From Triparma columacea (lineage: Eukaryota > Sar > Bolidophyceae > Parmales > Triparmaceae): 64,000 bases of DNA. The notes under the pieces are model-generated. The model saw only the letters and a list, made by a program, of their open reading frames with translations. It did no database searches and was not told the DNA's origin. Below are positions 32,515 to 42,386 of the stretch, in pieces (position 1 is the first letter of the stretch; every line of letters starts with the position of its first letter). The DNA is taken from the NCBI GenBank assembly GCA_030267965.1, contig BRYA01000046.1, forward strand, positions 19,726 to 83,725. The letters run 5' to 3'. The position numbers and the translations under genes were made by a program.

Positions 32515-33651
32515 ATGGATTCACAATCAGAGGTTCAATCGTCACACAATTCATCAGAGACCACAAATGTGGCAGTGCATAGTTGGGACGATTTGACAGA
32601 AGGTCAGCAATTGTGCATTGAATGGGCTTATGACCAAGACTGGGATCTCATCAAGGGTTATGCCAAGGAACATGGTCCTGAGGTTTTGTTAGGCGTTTAT
32701 ACAGAGCTTGTTGACGAGGAATGGACGGTAAATTCAGTCCTCTCAATCGCCTCTCGTCACAATAATGTTGAGATGGTCAAGCTTACCTTAGAAGCCGGCT
32801 TCGATAACGAGATAGCCATGTACATGGCCGCACATATGTCAATGACGAAGTGTGACAATTCAACAATCTTGAGATTGCTCTTAGAACATGGACTTGACCC
32901 TAATATGGACGTAGGATTCGAAGGGTTGGTGGAAGGCTTTTCCAACCTTTTGGTGGATGCTGTTGAAATGGGACACATTGATCAGGCCATAGCACTTCTC
33001 GATCATGGAGCAAATGTGAACAAGATAATGGTTCACCCTGATGGACACGTTCTTTCACCACTTACTTTTAGTGTCAGTTGTGGAGCACACGACATATGCA
33101 GGCTGTTATTCGCACGCGGTGCTATTCCAACCACCAACGACGTGCATTATGTGTTTCGCCGTTGCTTCCAAGGGTGCAAAGGAGAACACCCTAGGCTTAG
33201 TAGAGATGTCGCAATAAAGATGTACGCAACCTTTCTTCATCTCGGAAAGCCCGATTCTGACGTAGTTCGAGACAAATTCAATTTAGCCCCTCCTTCCTAT
33301 CGCGATCCTATAATCACCAACATCACGAAACATTACCTTCAAGGCCGTCCCTTCTGCTGCGAGGTTTGCGAGGCTCTAACTGCCAAGGAGCGTGACAAGC
33401 TCCTAATGTGTCCCTGTCGCAACGTCGCCTACTGCTCGAGGGAGTGCCAGCTCAAGCACTGGAAGAAGCACAAGGTGCTATGCACGGGACCGCTGAACGA
33501 GAAGGGGGAGAGTGAGGCGATGGTCAAGGGGAGGCACAAGACAGGGAAGGGAGCGGCGGCGGGAGCAACGGTGGGGGGAGTAGCGGAAGGAGCAGTTGCG
33601 ACGAAGAAGAAGGGCAAGAAGGGCAAGAATGGTAGGGGAAAGAAGAAGTGA
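32515..33651 (+). CDS. Ankyrin-MYND protein, copy 3 (intact)
   Basis: Intronless, 378 residues. A Ser-rich N-terminus (MDSQSEVQSSHNSSETT) precedes a WDDLTEGQQLCIEWAYDQDW block shared by all three copies; ankyrin-like repeats follow, then the MYND finger (CEVCEAL, MCPC, YCSREC, HWKKHKVLC), then a tail of Ala/Gly and Lys repeats (GKKGKNGRGKKK) that could bind nucleic acid or act as a nucleolar signal. The three genes are in direct tandem with starts 1519 and 1438 bp apart, including conserved promoters and 3' ends, so they arose by tandem duplication. This is the only copy with promoter, start and frame all intact. Its cellular role is unknown. Confidence 0.85.
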   Translation: MDSQSEVQSSHNSSETTNVAVHSWDDLTEGQQLCIEWAYDQDWDLIKGYAKEHGPEVLLGVYTELVDEEWTVNSVLSIASRHNNVEMVKLTLEAGFDNEIAMYMAAHMSMTKCDNSTILRLLLEHGLDPNMDVGFEGLVEGFSNLLVDAVEMGHIDQAIALLDHGANVNKIMVHPDGHVLSPLTFSVSCGAHDICRLLFARGAIPTTNDVHYVFRRCFQGCKGEHPRLSRDVAIKMYATFLHLGKPDSDVVRDKFNLAPPSYRDPIITNITKHYLQGRPFCCEVCEALTAKERDKLLMCPCRNVAYCSRECQLKHWKKHKVLCTGPLNEKGESEAMVKGRHKTGKGAAAGATVGGVAEGAVATKKKGKKGKNGRGKKK

Positions 33652-33942
33652 ATGAAACAGTAGAAACAAAAACACAGAATGTATGAAGATCAGATTGTAC
33701 TCTATTTGTCCTTATGGATGGAGGGAAAATCACGGGTTTCATTTCTTTTCTTACTTTGAGGATTGTCATATAGTAGTTGCTCAAGTCGATGAATTCAGGA
33801 ATGAAGAGGAAAAGGTTTCTGCTGGAGACAAATAACAGCAGAACTCAAAAGGGACAGGAAAGGACAGCGAAGGACACGAAAAAGGACTCGAAAGGGGACA
33901 GCATACTAAAATTCTCTTTGAAATAAGAGTTAGGGGCTGAAA

Positions 33943-35928
33943 ATGAAGTCCCTCAATGCTTTTGCGACGACCATCACTCGTTCAATCCATTTTAAGACAA
34001 AAACTGTGATACGCTCGAAGATCTACAAACAAGTCAGATCAATTATGACCGAATCACAGACAAATCTCCTGAAACAATCGCGTAAAGTACTAAAAGACGC
34101 TAAAAAACTGTCATCGCCGATCCTCGACTCCGCAACCACCTCCAAAAACACCATCTCCGCAAACACAATTTCCTCCGAAACCTCAACACTGGAAGGTACC
34201 GGTCTCGAAGACTCCGCCTTTCTCGTGGTAGTAGCCGGGGAGTTCAACAGTGGTAAGAGTACATTCATCAACGCTTTAATAGGCGAGCTTGCCATGGCCA
34301 CCGGTCCCCTCCCTACGACCGACCGTTTAGTAATCGTCGGGACAAATATCCGTGACACACACACAAACGACGAAACACTTGGGTTAACATACCACCACAC
34401 ACCATCAAACACATCCACAACATCAACAAACCTCGAAGATGTTACACTAGTCGACACACCTGGTACGAACGCAGTGAGTGAACTAGGTCATACGGCATTA
34501 ACTCGTCGTCTTCTCCCAAACGCTGATCTTGTTGTATTCGTAACTTCCGCCGAGCAAGCAATGAGTGAAAGTGAGCGAGGTGTACTAGAAGTTGTAAAGG
34601 GTTGGGGTAAAAGAGTCGTCGTCGTTTTGAATAAGGTTGACATACTCACGGATAAAGAGAGGGTTGAGGTTGAAGATTTCGTACGTCGTAAGACCTTTGA
34701 TGTATTCGATAAGGACATCGTATCAGTCGTAGGTGTAAGTAGTAAAAAAGCTCTCCAGTCTAAACTCACAAGCGCGAGGGACGGGGCAAGGGGTGACCCG
34801 AAGGCGGGAACGGGAGCAAAGGGGTGGGAGGAAAGCGGGTTCAATGAACTCGAGGATGTGCTGGCTAAGGAACTGAGCGACGAGAAGAAGGTTAACACTA
34901 AGATGCTCAACCCGCTAGGGGTGGCGGACAGCTTGGTTAGGGAATGCGAAGATGAGGTGGGGAGGAAATTGAGGGTTATTAAAATGGACGAGGATTTACT
35001 AGGTATGGTGGGGGAGCAGTGCAGGCTTTGGGGTGAGGGTATGGGGGGGGAGGGTGTACGGAGCGAGGGAAGGTGTGAGGGAGTTTTTAAGGACATTTTG
35101 GAGGAGGGGGTTAAGGAAATTCAAAGGATTGGAATGGGGGAACTCGCGGGGGGAGGGTGGGAAGGGGAGGACTTAATAAGGAGGACGGAATGGATTGAGG
35201 AGATTGAGGTTAAGGTCATACAGCAGGTCAGGGGAATCGTAAGACAGGGGGCTAGGAACGTAAGCGAGGGCGCTAGACAGCAGAGCGACAACGTCGTTGG
35301 GTTCCTGAGCTCTAACCCAATGCAGACAGGGGGTAATGTGGTCGGGAAGATCGCGGGGGCTACTAATGAGAGGTTCAATGAGAAGACTATTGAGAGGGAA
35401 ATATGGGAGGGGATTGAGGGGGACTTGGGGAAGTACGCGACGGTCGCGGAGAGGGTCAGGGGGGGCATCGAGGATGCGAGGAACAGGGTAAGGGGGGGAT
35501 TGGTGGGGATGGCGGCGGGGATTATCTCGGGGGGGGCTGGGTTCAACACAATTGGGGGAGCTGCGACGGGGGGGGGGATGGAGGTTGGGGGAATGATAGG
35601 GGTGGGGGTGGGGTTAGGGGCGGTATGCCTGGGGCTGGGGGGCCTAGGGACAGCCAGGGGGAGAGTCGGGAAGGTTTGGAGGGAGGAGATCGAGGGGTGG
35701 GGGGAGAAGGTGGGGAAGAACGTGGGGAGGGGGGTGGACATGGCAAGCGAGGGGGCAAGAGGGAACGTGGAAATGCTGCTGAGACCGTACGGGAACTTTC
35801 TGAAGGAGGGGAGGAAGGTTAATGAGGGGTGGATGAAGGAGCTTGAGGGAATTAAGAGGAGGAGTAGGGAGATTAGGAGGGGGGTGGAAAGCGGGGGGGG
35901 AGGGTGGGGGGGAGGGTTTAGGGAGTGA
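33943..35928 (+). CDS. FZL: FZL/bacterial-dynamin-like membrane-remodelling GTPase
   Basis: Intronless, 661 residues. The GTPase domain has GEFNSGKST (G1, near residue 97), a Thr-rich switch (GPLPTTDR), DTPG (G3) and NKVD (G4). This form is closest to FZL of plant chloroplasts and to bacterial dynamin-like proteins, which fuse or shape thylakoid and envelope membranes. The C-terminal half is helical with a hydrophobic, Gly-rich stretch (about residues 530-575, around GGMIGVGVGLGAVCLGLG), the likely membrane paddle. The first 35 residues are basic and hydroxylated, like an organelle transit peptide, but I see no clear signal peptide, so mitochondrion and plastid both remain possible. The 3' half has many GGG runs. 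Confidence 0.82.
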   Translation: MKSLNAFATTITRSIHFKTKTVIRSKIYKQVRSIMTESQTNLLKQSRKVLKDAKKLSSPILDSATTSKNTISANTISSETSTLEGTGLEDSAFLVVVAGEFNSGKSTFINALIGELAMATGPLPTTDRLVIVGTNIRDTHTNDETLGLTYHHTPSNTSTTSTNLEDVTLVDTPGTNAVSELGHTALTRRLLPNADLVVFVTSAEQAMSESERGVLEVVKGWGKRVVVVLNKVDILTDKERVEVEDFVRRKTFDVFDKDIVSVVGVSSKKALQSKLTSARDGARGDPKAGTGAKGWEESGFNELEDVLAKELSDEKKVNTKMLNPLGVADSLVRECEDEVGRKLRVIKMDEDLLGMVGEQCRLWGEGMGGEGVRSEGRCEGVFKDILEEGVKEIQRIGMGELAGGGWEGEDLIRRTEWIEEIEVKVIQQVRGIVRQGARNVSEGARQQSDNVVGFLSSNPMQTGGNVVGKIAGATNERFNEKTIEREIWEGIEGDLGKYATVAERVRGGIEDARNRVRGGLVGMAAGIISGGAGFNTIGGAATGGGMEVGGMIGVGVGLGAVCLGLGGLGTARGRVGKVWREEIEGWGEKVGKNVGRGVDMASEGARGNVEMLLRPYGNFLKEGRKVNEGWMKELEGIKRRSREIRRGVESGGGGWGGGFRE

Positions 35929-35992
35929 ATAGAAATGGGAGTGAATAGAATTGTTCGTGTATGTTTCGATAGCTAGCCAGGTTTAGAATATG

Positions 35993-36639
35993 TCATAATA
36001 TTATTGATGTGTTTGGGTTTATCCAGAAATAAGATAACACGTGCACAACCCCCAAGCTGAAACCTGCACCCAGACTGGAACCCAAGAGAGAGGGGACGAC
36101 TAGGTCAGCCTTTGGGGCATCCCGGTGAGGCTGATGCATGGTAAGGCCGGAGACTACGCCCATGAATATTGCTGCTGGTAATGCGTCTAAAATTTGACCT
36201 CCGAGGAGTAGGGACAGTGTAGCAGTCAGGAAGGAGGTGACTAGGGAAAAGATGAGGGGAGCCAGCTTGGCGATTGCGGATGACAGGTGAGAACCGCGGG
36301 GGGGGAGAAGGGAGGGTCCATACATGTCGTACAGCTGAAGGGCGGGGGGGGGTGATGAGGGGTGATGAGGGGTGGTAAGGGGTGATGAGGGGTGAGGGAT
36401 GAGAAGAAAGAGCTTACTATCGAGCTTATCTCTACTCTATCTCGCTTATCTTACGAGCTTACCTCACGTGAATTTACGAGAGTCTCCTTTGCAATTTGAA
36501 GTTTCCTAAAATGATCTGCGTTGCCTCCATTCTTGTCAGGATGATGAATTAATGACAGCTTTTTATAAGCCTTGTGGATCGAAGATGTGCTGGCATCCTT
36601 TTTCACTCCTAGAATTGAGTAATAATCAGGTTCTGACAT
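35993..36639 (-). CDS. Small J-domain membrane protein
   Basis: Two exons, 36463-36639 and 35993-36334, join in phase 0 across a 128-nt intron to give 172 residues. Exon 1 is most of a J domain (YYSILGVKKDAS, HHPDKNGG with the HPD motif near residue 33); the splice completes it as SRELYDMYGP, the usual domain end. Exon 2 then holds two or three hydrophobic segments (LIFSLVTSFLTATLSLLLGG, a Gly-rich stretch and a last helix before YFWINPN). J domains stimulate Hsp70, so this would recruit Hsp70 to a membrane. It lacks the Gly/Phe and zinc regions of DnaJ type I/II. The intron holds imperfect tandem copies of ggggtgatga. Confidence 0.8.
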
Positions 36640-36844
36640 GTGAAGGAAGATAATTGGACGTAAAAGGGGGGTGTGATTACAAATTGATGATAAATACGAT
36701 GAGCTGGCTCAGAAAGAAAGAAGTGAAGGAGAAAAGGGCAAAAGGCGGAAAAGGTCGGAAACCCATCCTGGAATGTGACGGTTTGCTCTTGGACTATTTG
36801 AGAGCTATTATCTCCCTAAAATATTCAAATTGCCGCTATTCAAC

Positions 36845-38499
36845 ATGTCCAGGTCACCTTTATCACCTACAGCTTCCAAACGCTTAAAGGAGATGTACGC
36901 ACTACGATGCTACTCCAAAATTGAGAGCCCCATCCCGAGGAGGGGAAAACCAAATAGGCTCATTTATCAAACCTCTGAACAAGAAGATAAAGAAAACGTT
37001 GCCGTTAGAAGGAAAACTGGGAAGACTAGACTCAATGATGATAAAATTCAGGATAATAAGCGTAAAATCCATGACAAAAATGACAATGACGCCAACAACC
37101 TTGTCAAGGACGATGCTGGTGAGTTGGAATTTGGGCTCACAAATGCTGGAAATTGCTTCAAAAATCAGAAATACTTCAAGTCAGCGCACATTTCGTCGCC
37201 TCACCCCTAACACTTTTCTCCAGATACCTCAAAATCACCCCCAGTCTCACACAGTCGTGAAAGTCCCAGCGCCCTAATGAACGCCATGGTCCTAATGAAC
37301 GTTTACAGCGCCCCCTCCGTCGCTTCTTCAACTTCCTCTGACTACCTCCAAAAGGTCACCCCCCCAACCTCAACCCGTGCCTCACCTGTCCCCTCCCCAA
37401 CTAAAATCCGCAAGACCCCACACACGACTCCCGTTGTTAGAACCATCCCCGCATCCGTGACGACCGTCAACAACCCTTCTCCTGATGCTAGCGTAAGTTC
37501 GTCCCTACTAAACTCCTCAACCGACACCGTAAGTCCACCACCACGGGTTCCTAGTCCTCTCGCGTTCTACGGTATGCTTAACTCTTCCACCACCTCTGCG
37601 ATGACTACGCCGATGGATGGTAAGGAGGGTATGAAGGAGAAACCGAAGGGGGCGACGTGGGAGGAATTGGTTAAGTGTCTTGAGTATACTAACAAAAAAG
37701 GGAGAGTCGTGGTGGAGAGAGTTATGAGCGAGGAGGGGAGGTAAGAAAGATGGGCGAGCGGATGAAGTTTCTGCGTTCATTGCCACGGTCAGCGGATTCA
37801 AAATATCTTACGCAAAATCTCTTTCTCTCTCTCTCTCTCACCCGCAGGAGGAGGGGGGTTTGGGGTCTTACGACTGTCTGTTTGCTTCTAATGTTCGCAC
37901 TGTTTGCAATGGAGGGTTGGCCTACCTCCTCAGTTGGGGGCACTTCGGAAGAAGGATTCGGAGGACTCATCACAACGACAACCATGACGAGAGTTGAGGA
38001 GATTAAGAACGTTAGGAAAATGTTTGTAGAGGAAGGGGGGGTGGAGGAGATTATGAAGAGTGTTAGGACGGTTTGGGAAAGCAAGGTTAAGGAGGGAGGG
38101 AGAGAGGAAGAGGAAGAGGAGGTGGAGGTGGTGAAGGATGCGGAGGAGGATAAAGTTGCAGAGGAGACTACGGAGGAAGCGGTGGGAGAGACCACTACGC
38201 CCACAAGCTCCACGGTGGCGCAAAACCGACCTGCAGTACCGTCGGTTTTTGTCGTGACGAAGAATAAAATTGACAGGTACTCTACGCTCTTTAGACCACT
38301 GTCGTCTATCCAGACGGAGATCTCGCAGCCCAGGCTGAGCCTCCCGGCGGGGGTGGAGATCAAGGATGTGATTGTTGAGAAGGTACTTGAGGAGGGGGTG
38401 GTGGTGGATAAGGAATTGAGGAAGGGGTTTAGGAAAGTTATGAAAAATCTGATTAGAAGGAACGAGGAAAGGTTCGAAGAATTCATGACCGGACAGTAA
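36845..38499 (+). CDS. Unknown protein with one membrane segment
   Basis: I recognise no family. Exons 36845-37118, 37224-37740 and 37848-38499 keep phase and give 480 residues. The first 230 residues are Ser/Pro/Thr- and Lys-rich and disordered (SPLSPTASKR, SPVPSPTKIRKTP). A short conserved-looking piece follows (TWEELVKCLEYTNKKGRVVVERV), then one hydrophobic helix encoded at the start of exon 3 (LTTVCLLLMFALFAMEGW), an acidic Glu-rich stretch and a basic C-terminal helix. The topology suggests a tail facing one compartment with a long cytosolic arm. The start ATG at 36845 has an in-frame TTG-initiated extension upstream that I rejected. Confidence 0.7.
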
Positions 38500-38527
38500 A
38501 ATAAGACGGGGTTTTTAGAAATGAAAA

Positions 38528-40075
38528 CTAGGGGTCTTTTATGGAGGGGTAAAAATGACCGTGAAAACCGTAGGGAAGATTCTCAGGTGAAGCAATCCTT
38601 GCCTGCAGCTCAAGTGTTTCAGCGTCAAGTAGAAAAATCTCACTAGAGCTTGACTCCTCCAAGTTCACGGCGAACATTATGAGGCCGTCATCCTCGGTAG
38701 TGGATCCTGGACGAGGGATGAAAACAGGCTCGCCAGGAATGGCGTTTAGAGGAACGTCAAAAAAATTGTGGTCGCCGTCTAGAATGTCCGTTTTAACAAT
38801 CCTGTTAGCCACCGTCGTCGGCTTCTTAGCGCCGACCGACCACACGTAGCGTTCGTACTTCCCCTCATTCACGGCTGGGAAATCACAGAAACCACCACTA
38901 GCTTCCACATCATCCAGAGTTGAAATAGTCGCTTCTTCAGATGATTCTGACAATGGTATTTTCAGACGTGAGAGCCTCGAAGTAGGGAGCTCAGGGCCAC
39001 CCTTGTTCCCCACCCGGTCAAGGTAAAGTGCGGCAACTATCTCAGGGTCAGAGTAAGCGCAAAGGTCAACGTTAACGTAAGAGCCATCGTCAGCATCGGT
39101 TGCGCCTGCGATGTGGAAGAAAAAGAAGGAAGGGGCGGTTTTTGTTGTGAACGTATTGGTTGAACGGTCGATGATGTGTATTCGGTTGGGTTCGTTTGGG
39201 AGCCACTGTATGCAGGCGTACTTTGGTTGAGAGGTGATACCGAGCATGGCAGGCAGGTCGTAGGGGGCAGGCTGCTCGATAAGGATTATGTGACGGTCGG
39301 TCACGGCAAAGGAATGTTGCCAACGGGGTTGGAGGGGAGAAGATGCGGGAATGGATGCTATGAGCTCACGAAACTCTGGGCGGCCGGGAACGTGACCGAA
39401 TCTGTAGACGTTGTAGGACCCAGAGATGGAACCGATTGTAGTGCCAATGTTGATCCAACCCCCCGTGCCGTCTGGAACAGGGTGGGCTGTCTGGAGCTTG
39501 CCCATGTCGACATCCGATGTGAAGGGGAACCGAGAATTGGTTTGGAGAGTCGCTGGAGAAATAGAGAACGTACCCCTCTCCGTCTCAGTCAGGGCTAGTT
39601 GGGTGCCCCCAGTGAGACGTACAGTATTGACACACGCGTTGTCAGTGGGATCACCTGCGATCACTTGGAGGAACGCCTGGGCTTTTTTCATGATGCCCAT
39701 GTCAGAGTTGCTCTTGGGCGTCCCAAACTCCGGATACTTCATCTCATTCAAGGTGGAAGCTGCACTGTAAGCGTCACTTTTTACGAACCTTGCAGAAACC
39801 AAGGGAGTGGAAGCCGAACCAAAGTTTACCTTGACAATACATGCGTACCCGTCGAACAGGTGGTTCAGTCGACGACCTCCGACCTCAAACTTCCCAGGTC
39901 CATTCCTAATGAAATCGCCCTTCAACCAGGCGGGGACTGTCCCAGCACTAATCGTCATAGGGACATCGCTAAACTCCCCAGAGATGGAGGTGAAGGAAGA
40001 AGGGTAATTAGGAAGGGCAAATTGGGACGTCAAAGGGACAATAACGAGAAGGAAGAGCAGCTGAATGGACAACAT
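38528..40075 (-). CDS. Carotenoid cleavage oxygenase family protein, plastid-targeted
   Basis: Intronless, 515 residues, RPE65/CCD family of Fe(II) enzymes that cleave carotenoid double bonds. Four His residues fit the iron ligands: TAHPVPDG, WQHSFAVT, FFFHIAGA and GFHGHFYP near the C-terminus. The start region FIRNGPGKFEVG and HLFDGYA are typical family blocks. The first 20 residues are a strong signal peptide (IQLLFLLVIVPLTS) followed by Gln-Phe-Ala-Leu-Pro; Phe right after the cleavage site is the mark of preproteins for red-algal complex plastids. The substrate and cleavage position cannot be told; a beta-carotene or apocarotenoid substrate is plausible. Its gene is followed upstream by an AT-rich island. 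Confidence 0.88.
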   Translation of the reverse strand: MLSIQLLFLLVIVPLTSQFALPNYPSSFTSISGEFSDVPMTISAGTVPAWLKGDFIRNGPGKFEVGGRRLNHLFDGYACIVKVNFGSASTPLVSARFVKSDAYSAASTLNEMKYPEFGTPKSNSDMGIMKKAQAFLQVIAGDPTDNACVNTVRLTGGTQLALTETERGTFSISPATLQTNSRFPFTSDVDMGKLQTAHPVPDGTGGWINIGTTIGSISGSYNVYRFGHVPGRPEFRELIASIPASSPLQPRWQHSFAVTDRHIILIEQPAPYDLPAMLGITSQPKYACIQWLPNEPNRIHIIDRSTNTFTTKTAPSFFFFHIAGATDADDGSYVNVDLCAYSDPEIVAALYLDRVGNKGGPELPTSRLSRLKIPLSESSEEATISTLDDVEASGGFCDFPAVNEGKYERYVWSVGAKKPTTVANRIVKTDILDGDHNFFDVPLNAIPGEPVFIPRPGSTTEDDGLIMFAVNLEESSSSEIFLLDAETLELQARIASPENLPYGFHGHFYPSIKDP

Positions 40076-40204
40076 TGGTGCCGAGGTGGTGGAAGAATAG
40101 CACCACGTGAATGTACACTACTATCGTGGGGCTCGCTCGAAGGATTATACAGCTCAAATACCCAAATGTAGTCCGAAACTTTACCGTTGGCACGTTGTAA
40201 AGAT

Positions 40205-40590
40205 ATCCAAGGATTTGATTCAGGATTTGTTCACATGTGAAATTAAGTCCGAATCGGTTAGAAAAATCATATTAAATTTTTTGATGATCTATTACTTGGA
40301 TTTATATTTCATAATAATTCATTATCCAAATATATAAATGATAAAATTATAGTACCTCATTAATTAGTATTTATGATTCGATAAACATTTATTTGTTAAA
40401 TTGATCAACAATAATATTTGAAAATCAAAATAATGAATAGACATTGCATTTTAGAAGATTCGCAAACTTATCAAAATTATCAGAAATTCATTTTTAATTT
40501 ATATAGTGAAGAATAACATTTAAATTTTGATCGATTGAAATGTTGGTAATTTTTGTATAACTGTAAGTACTATTAAGGCTCAAAATCCAA
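40205..40590. other. AT-rich island
   Basis: About 380 bp with only roughly a fifth to a quarter G+C, in contrast to the GC-richer sequence on both sides. It has no repeat structure that I can see and no gene. It lies between the divergent promoters of the carotenoid oxygenase and the pseudouridine synthase. Possible explanations are an organelle DNA insertion, a centromere- or origin-like segment, or a relaxed promoter. Confidence 0.7.
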
Positions 40591-40776
40591 CACACTTTCT
40601 GTCACTTTCAAAGGCCACTTATCGATTGAAATAAGAGTTGAATTCAAGCCTGACTACACGGCAACAAGCTACGTATATCCTTTCCCTACCTTTAAAATAA
40701 GATTTGACCGTCACCAGATCCCTCCCTTGGCTTTTCCACTCACACTTACCAACTTCAGCGGCTTCCCTTTGTCAAA

Positions 40777-42342
40777 ATGCCCCCCCCCTACGCCCTCCTC
40801 TTCGTCCTCTTCCTCCTCACTGCCTCCACTAAAGCTTTTGTATTGCCTCGTTTAAACCATCATCGCCTCCCCTGTCGACTCCATAATGATGTGGTGAATT
40901 TGGACGAGCTTGACCCTGGACTTGATGAAGGGTTTTACATCATCAAGTCGTTCCCTGCCGACGCTGATTTTGGGTTTAGGCGCAACAAGTCGTTTGGAGA
41001 TAATGTGGTTTTCGACAATAGGGCACGCCCAGAACTTACCACTCCCACCAATGTGACCCTGCCAGTAGCTTTAATGGTTTTAGATCCTCCCACGTACCCC
41101 TCCCTTTCCGCCGCCCGCAAGGCTTGCAGGAAGGGCAACGTGATACTTATCCGCACCTCTCAGAACAATAGCACTAGAATCCGAGGCCGTGCTGGCGACC
41201 GCGTTCACCCAGCAGACACAATTCACATCCAGACAAGGCTCTCCAACTCCTTTTACCCTTCCCTGACTTACGCCAAGCCGGCATTCGACTTGCCTGTAAT
41301 TTACGAGGACGATGAGATTGCGATTGTCGATAAGGTGAGGGCGGGCAAAAAGCAAAGCTAAATCGTATCGCTCCCAATGTATCCACTAATGATCCTTCGT
41401 CCATCGCTTCGCTTCTCCCTACCAGCCTGCTGGTATCGTCACCTACTCCCATCGGAAGGGCGGCCACGGGAGGATGACCGTTCGCGCCGCGCTCCCTTAC
41501 TGTCTCAGGCCGCCTCGCAACAGCAATGGCCTCCGTCAGATTCTCCGACGCCCCTCCCCCGTCCACCGTCTCGACAAAGCCACCTCTGGCCTTATGGTGA
41601 TCGCAAAGACAAAAGGAGCGATGATTGATTTGAGCAAGGTAAATATTTATGACCTCCCACCGATCGTCCTCTGCTCCTCTTGCCGCTCGACGTCCTCTAA
41701 CGCAATCTTTCTCGCTCACCCCATCCACAGTCCTTTGCAGAACGTTCTGTCTCGAAGACTTACACGGCCATCCTGAACGGTCTCCCCGACGATGACGGAA
41801 TGGCGGACGACGATGGGTACACCTTGATTAACCAGCCTGTGGTTGGAAAGGAAGCGATTACCAAGTGGAAACCCCTCCAATACTCAAAATCGCTGAAGGC
41901 AAATAACAACATCTTGACGATGGTAGAATTTCAACCAAAAACTGGGCGTTATCACCAGCTACGAGACCACTCTGCCAATGCTCTTTCCTGTCCCATCGTT
42001 GGTGACACGGAGCATGACGGAGGTGAGAAAGGGAGATAAGCATTACGGCAATTCTAACCACTAACGCAATATTTTCCCCGGCTCGCTTCGCTTGTCGCAG
42101 GCACCGAATCTGCCCTCAAATTCCGTGAAAATGGCATGTACCTCTGCAGCAACAAGATCACCCTCCCCCACCCCACCCTCGTCGACCTCCCTTCGCCCCC
42201 TCCCGACGCTCCCTACTCATTCCACCGAAGCGACGACGGCAGGATCCTCCTCTCAGCGGCCCTCCCGTCCATTCCAGAAAAATTCAACAAGCTCATGTCG
42301 AGGGAGCAGCAGCGTGCCGAAAAATACTCGTCCCCCAGCTAA
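40777..42342 (+). CDS. RluA-family RNA pseudouridine synthase, plastid-targeted
   Basis: Exons 40777-41334, 41426-41638, 41731-42022 and 42101-42342; all phases fit and give 434 residues. The catalytic block is HRLDKATSG, with Asp as nucleophile, preceded by PAGIVTYSH and followed by KTYTAILNG and the RYHQLRDH motif near the end. The N-terminus is a signal peptide (ALLFVLFLLTAST) followed by KAFVLP, again a Phe-type cleavage motif for a complex plastid. It probably modifies plastid rRNA or tRNA. The RNA target is unknown. Introns are 78-92 nt, and two of them end with a ttcgct-type element. The gene converges with PMS2, with only 44 bp between stop codons. Confidence 0.85.
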
Positions 42343-42386
42343 ACTAAAATTTTGACCCTTTGTCTGTATCATCTTATACTGTCTTA

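Noticed and set aside
35121..35741. 206-codon minus-strand Pro/Ser-rich frame opposite the FZL gene
   Set aside because: The complement of G-rich Gly codons gives Pro codons, so open frames are expected here by composition.
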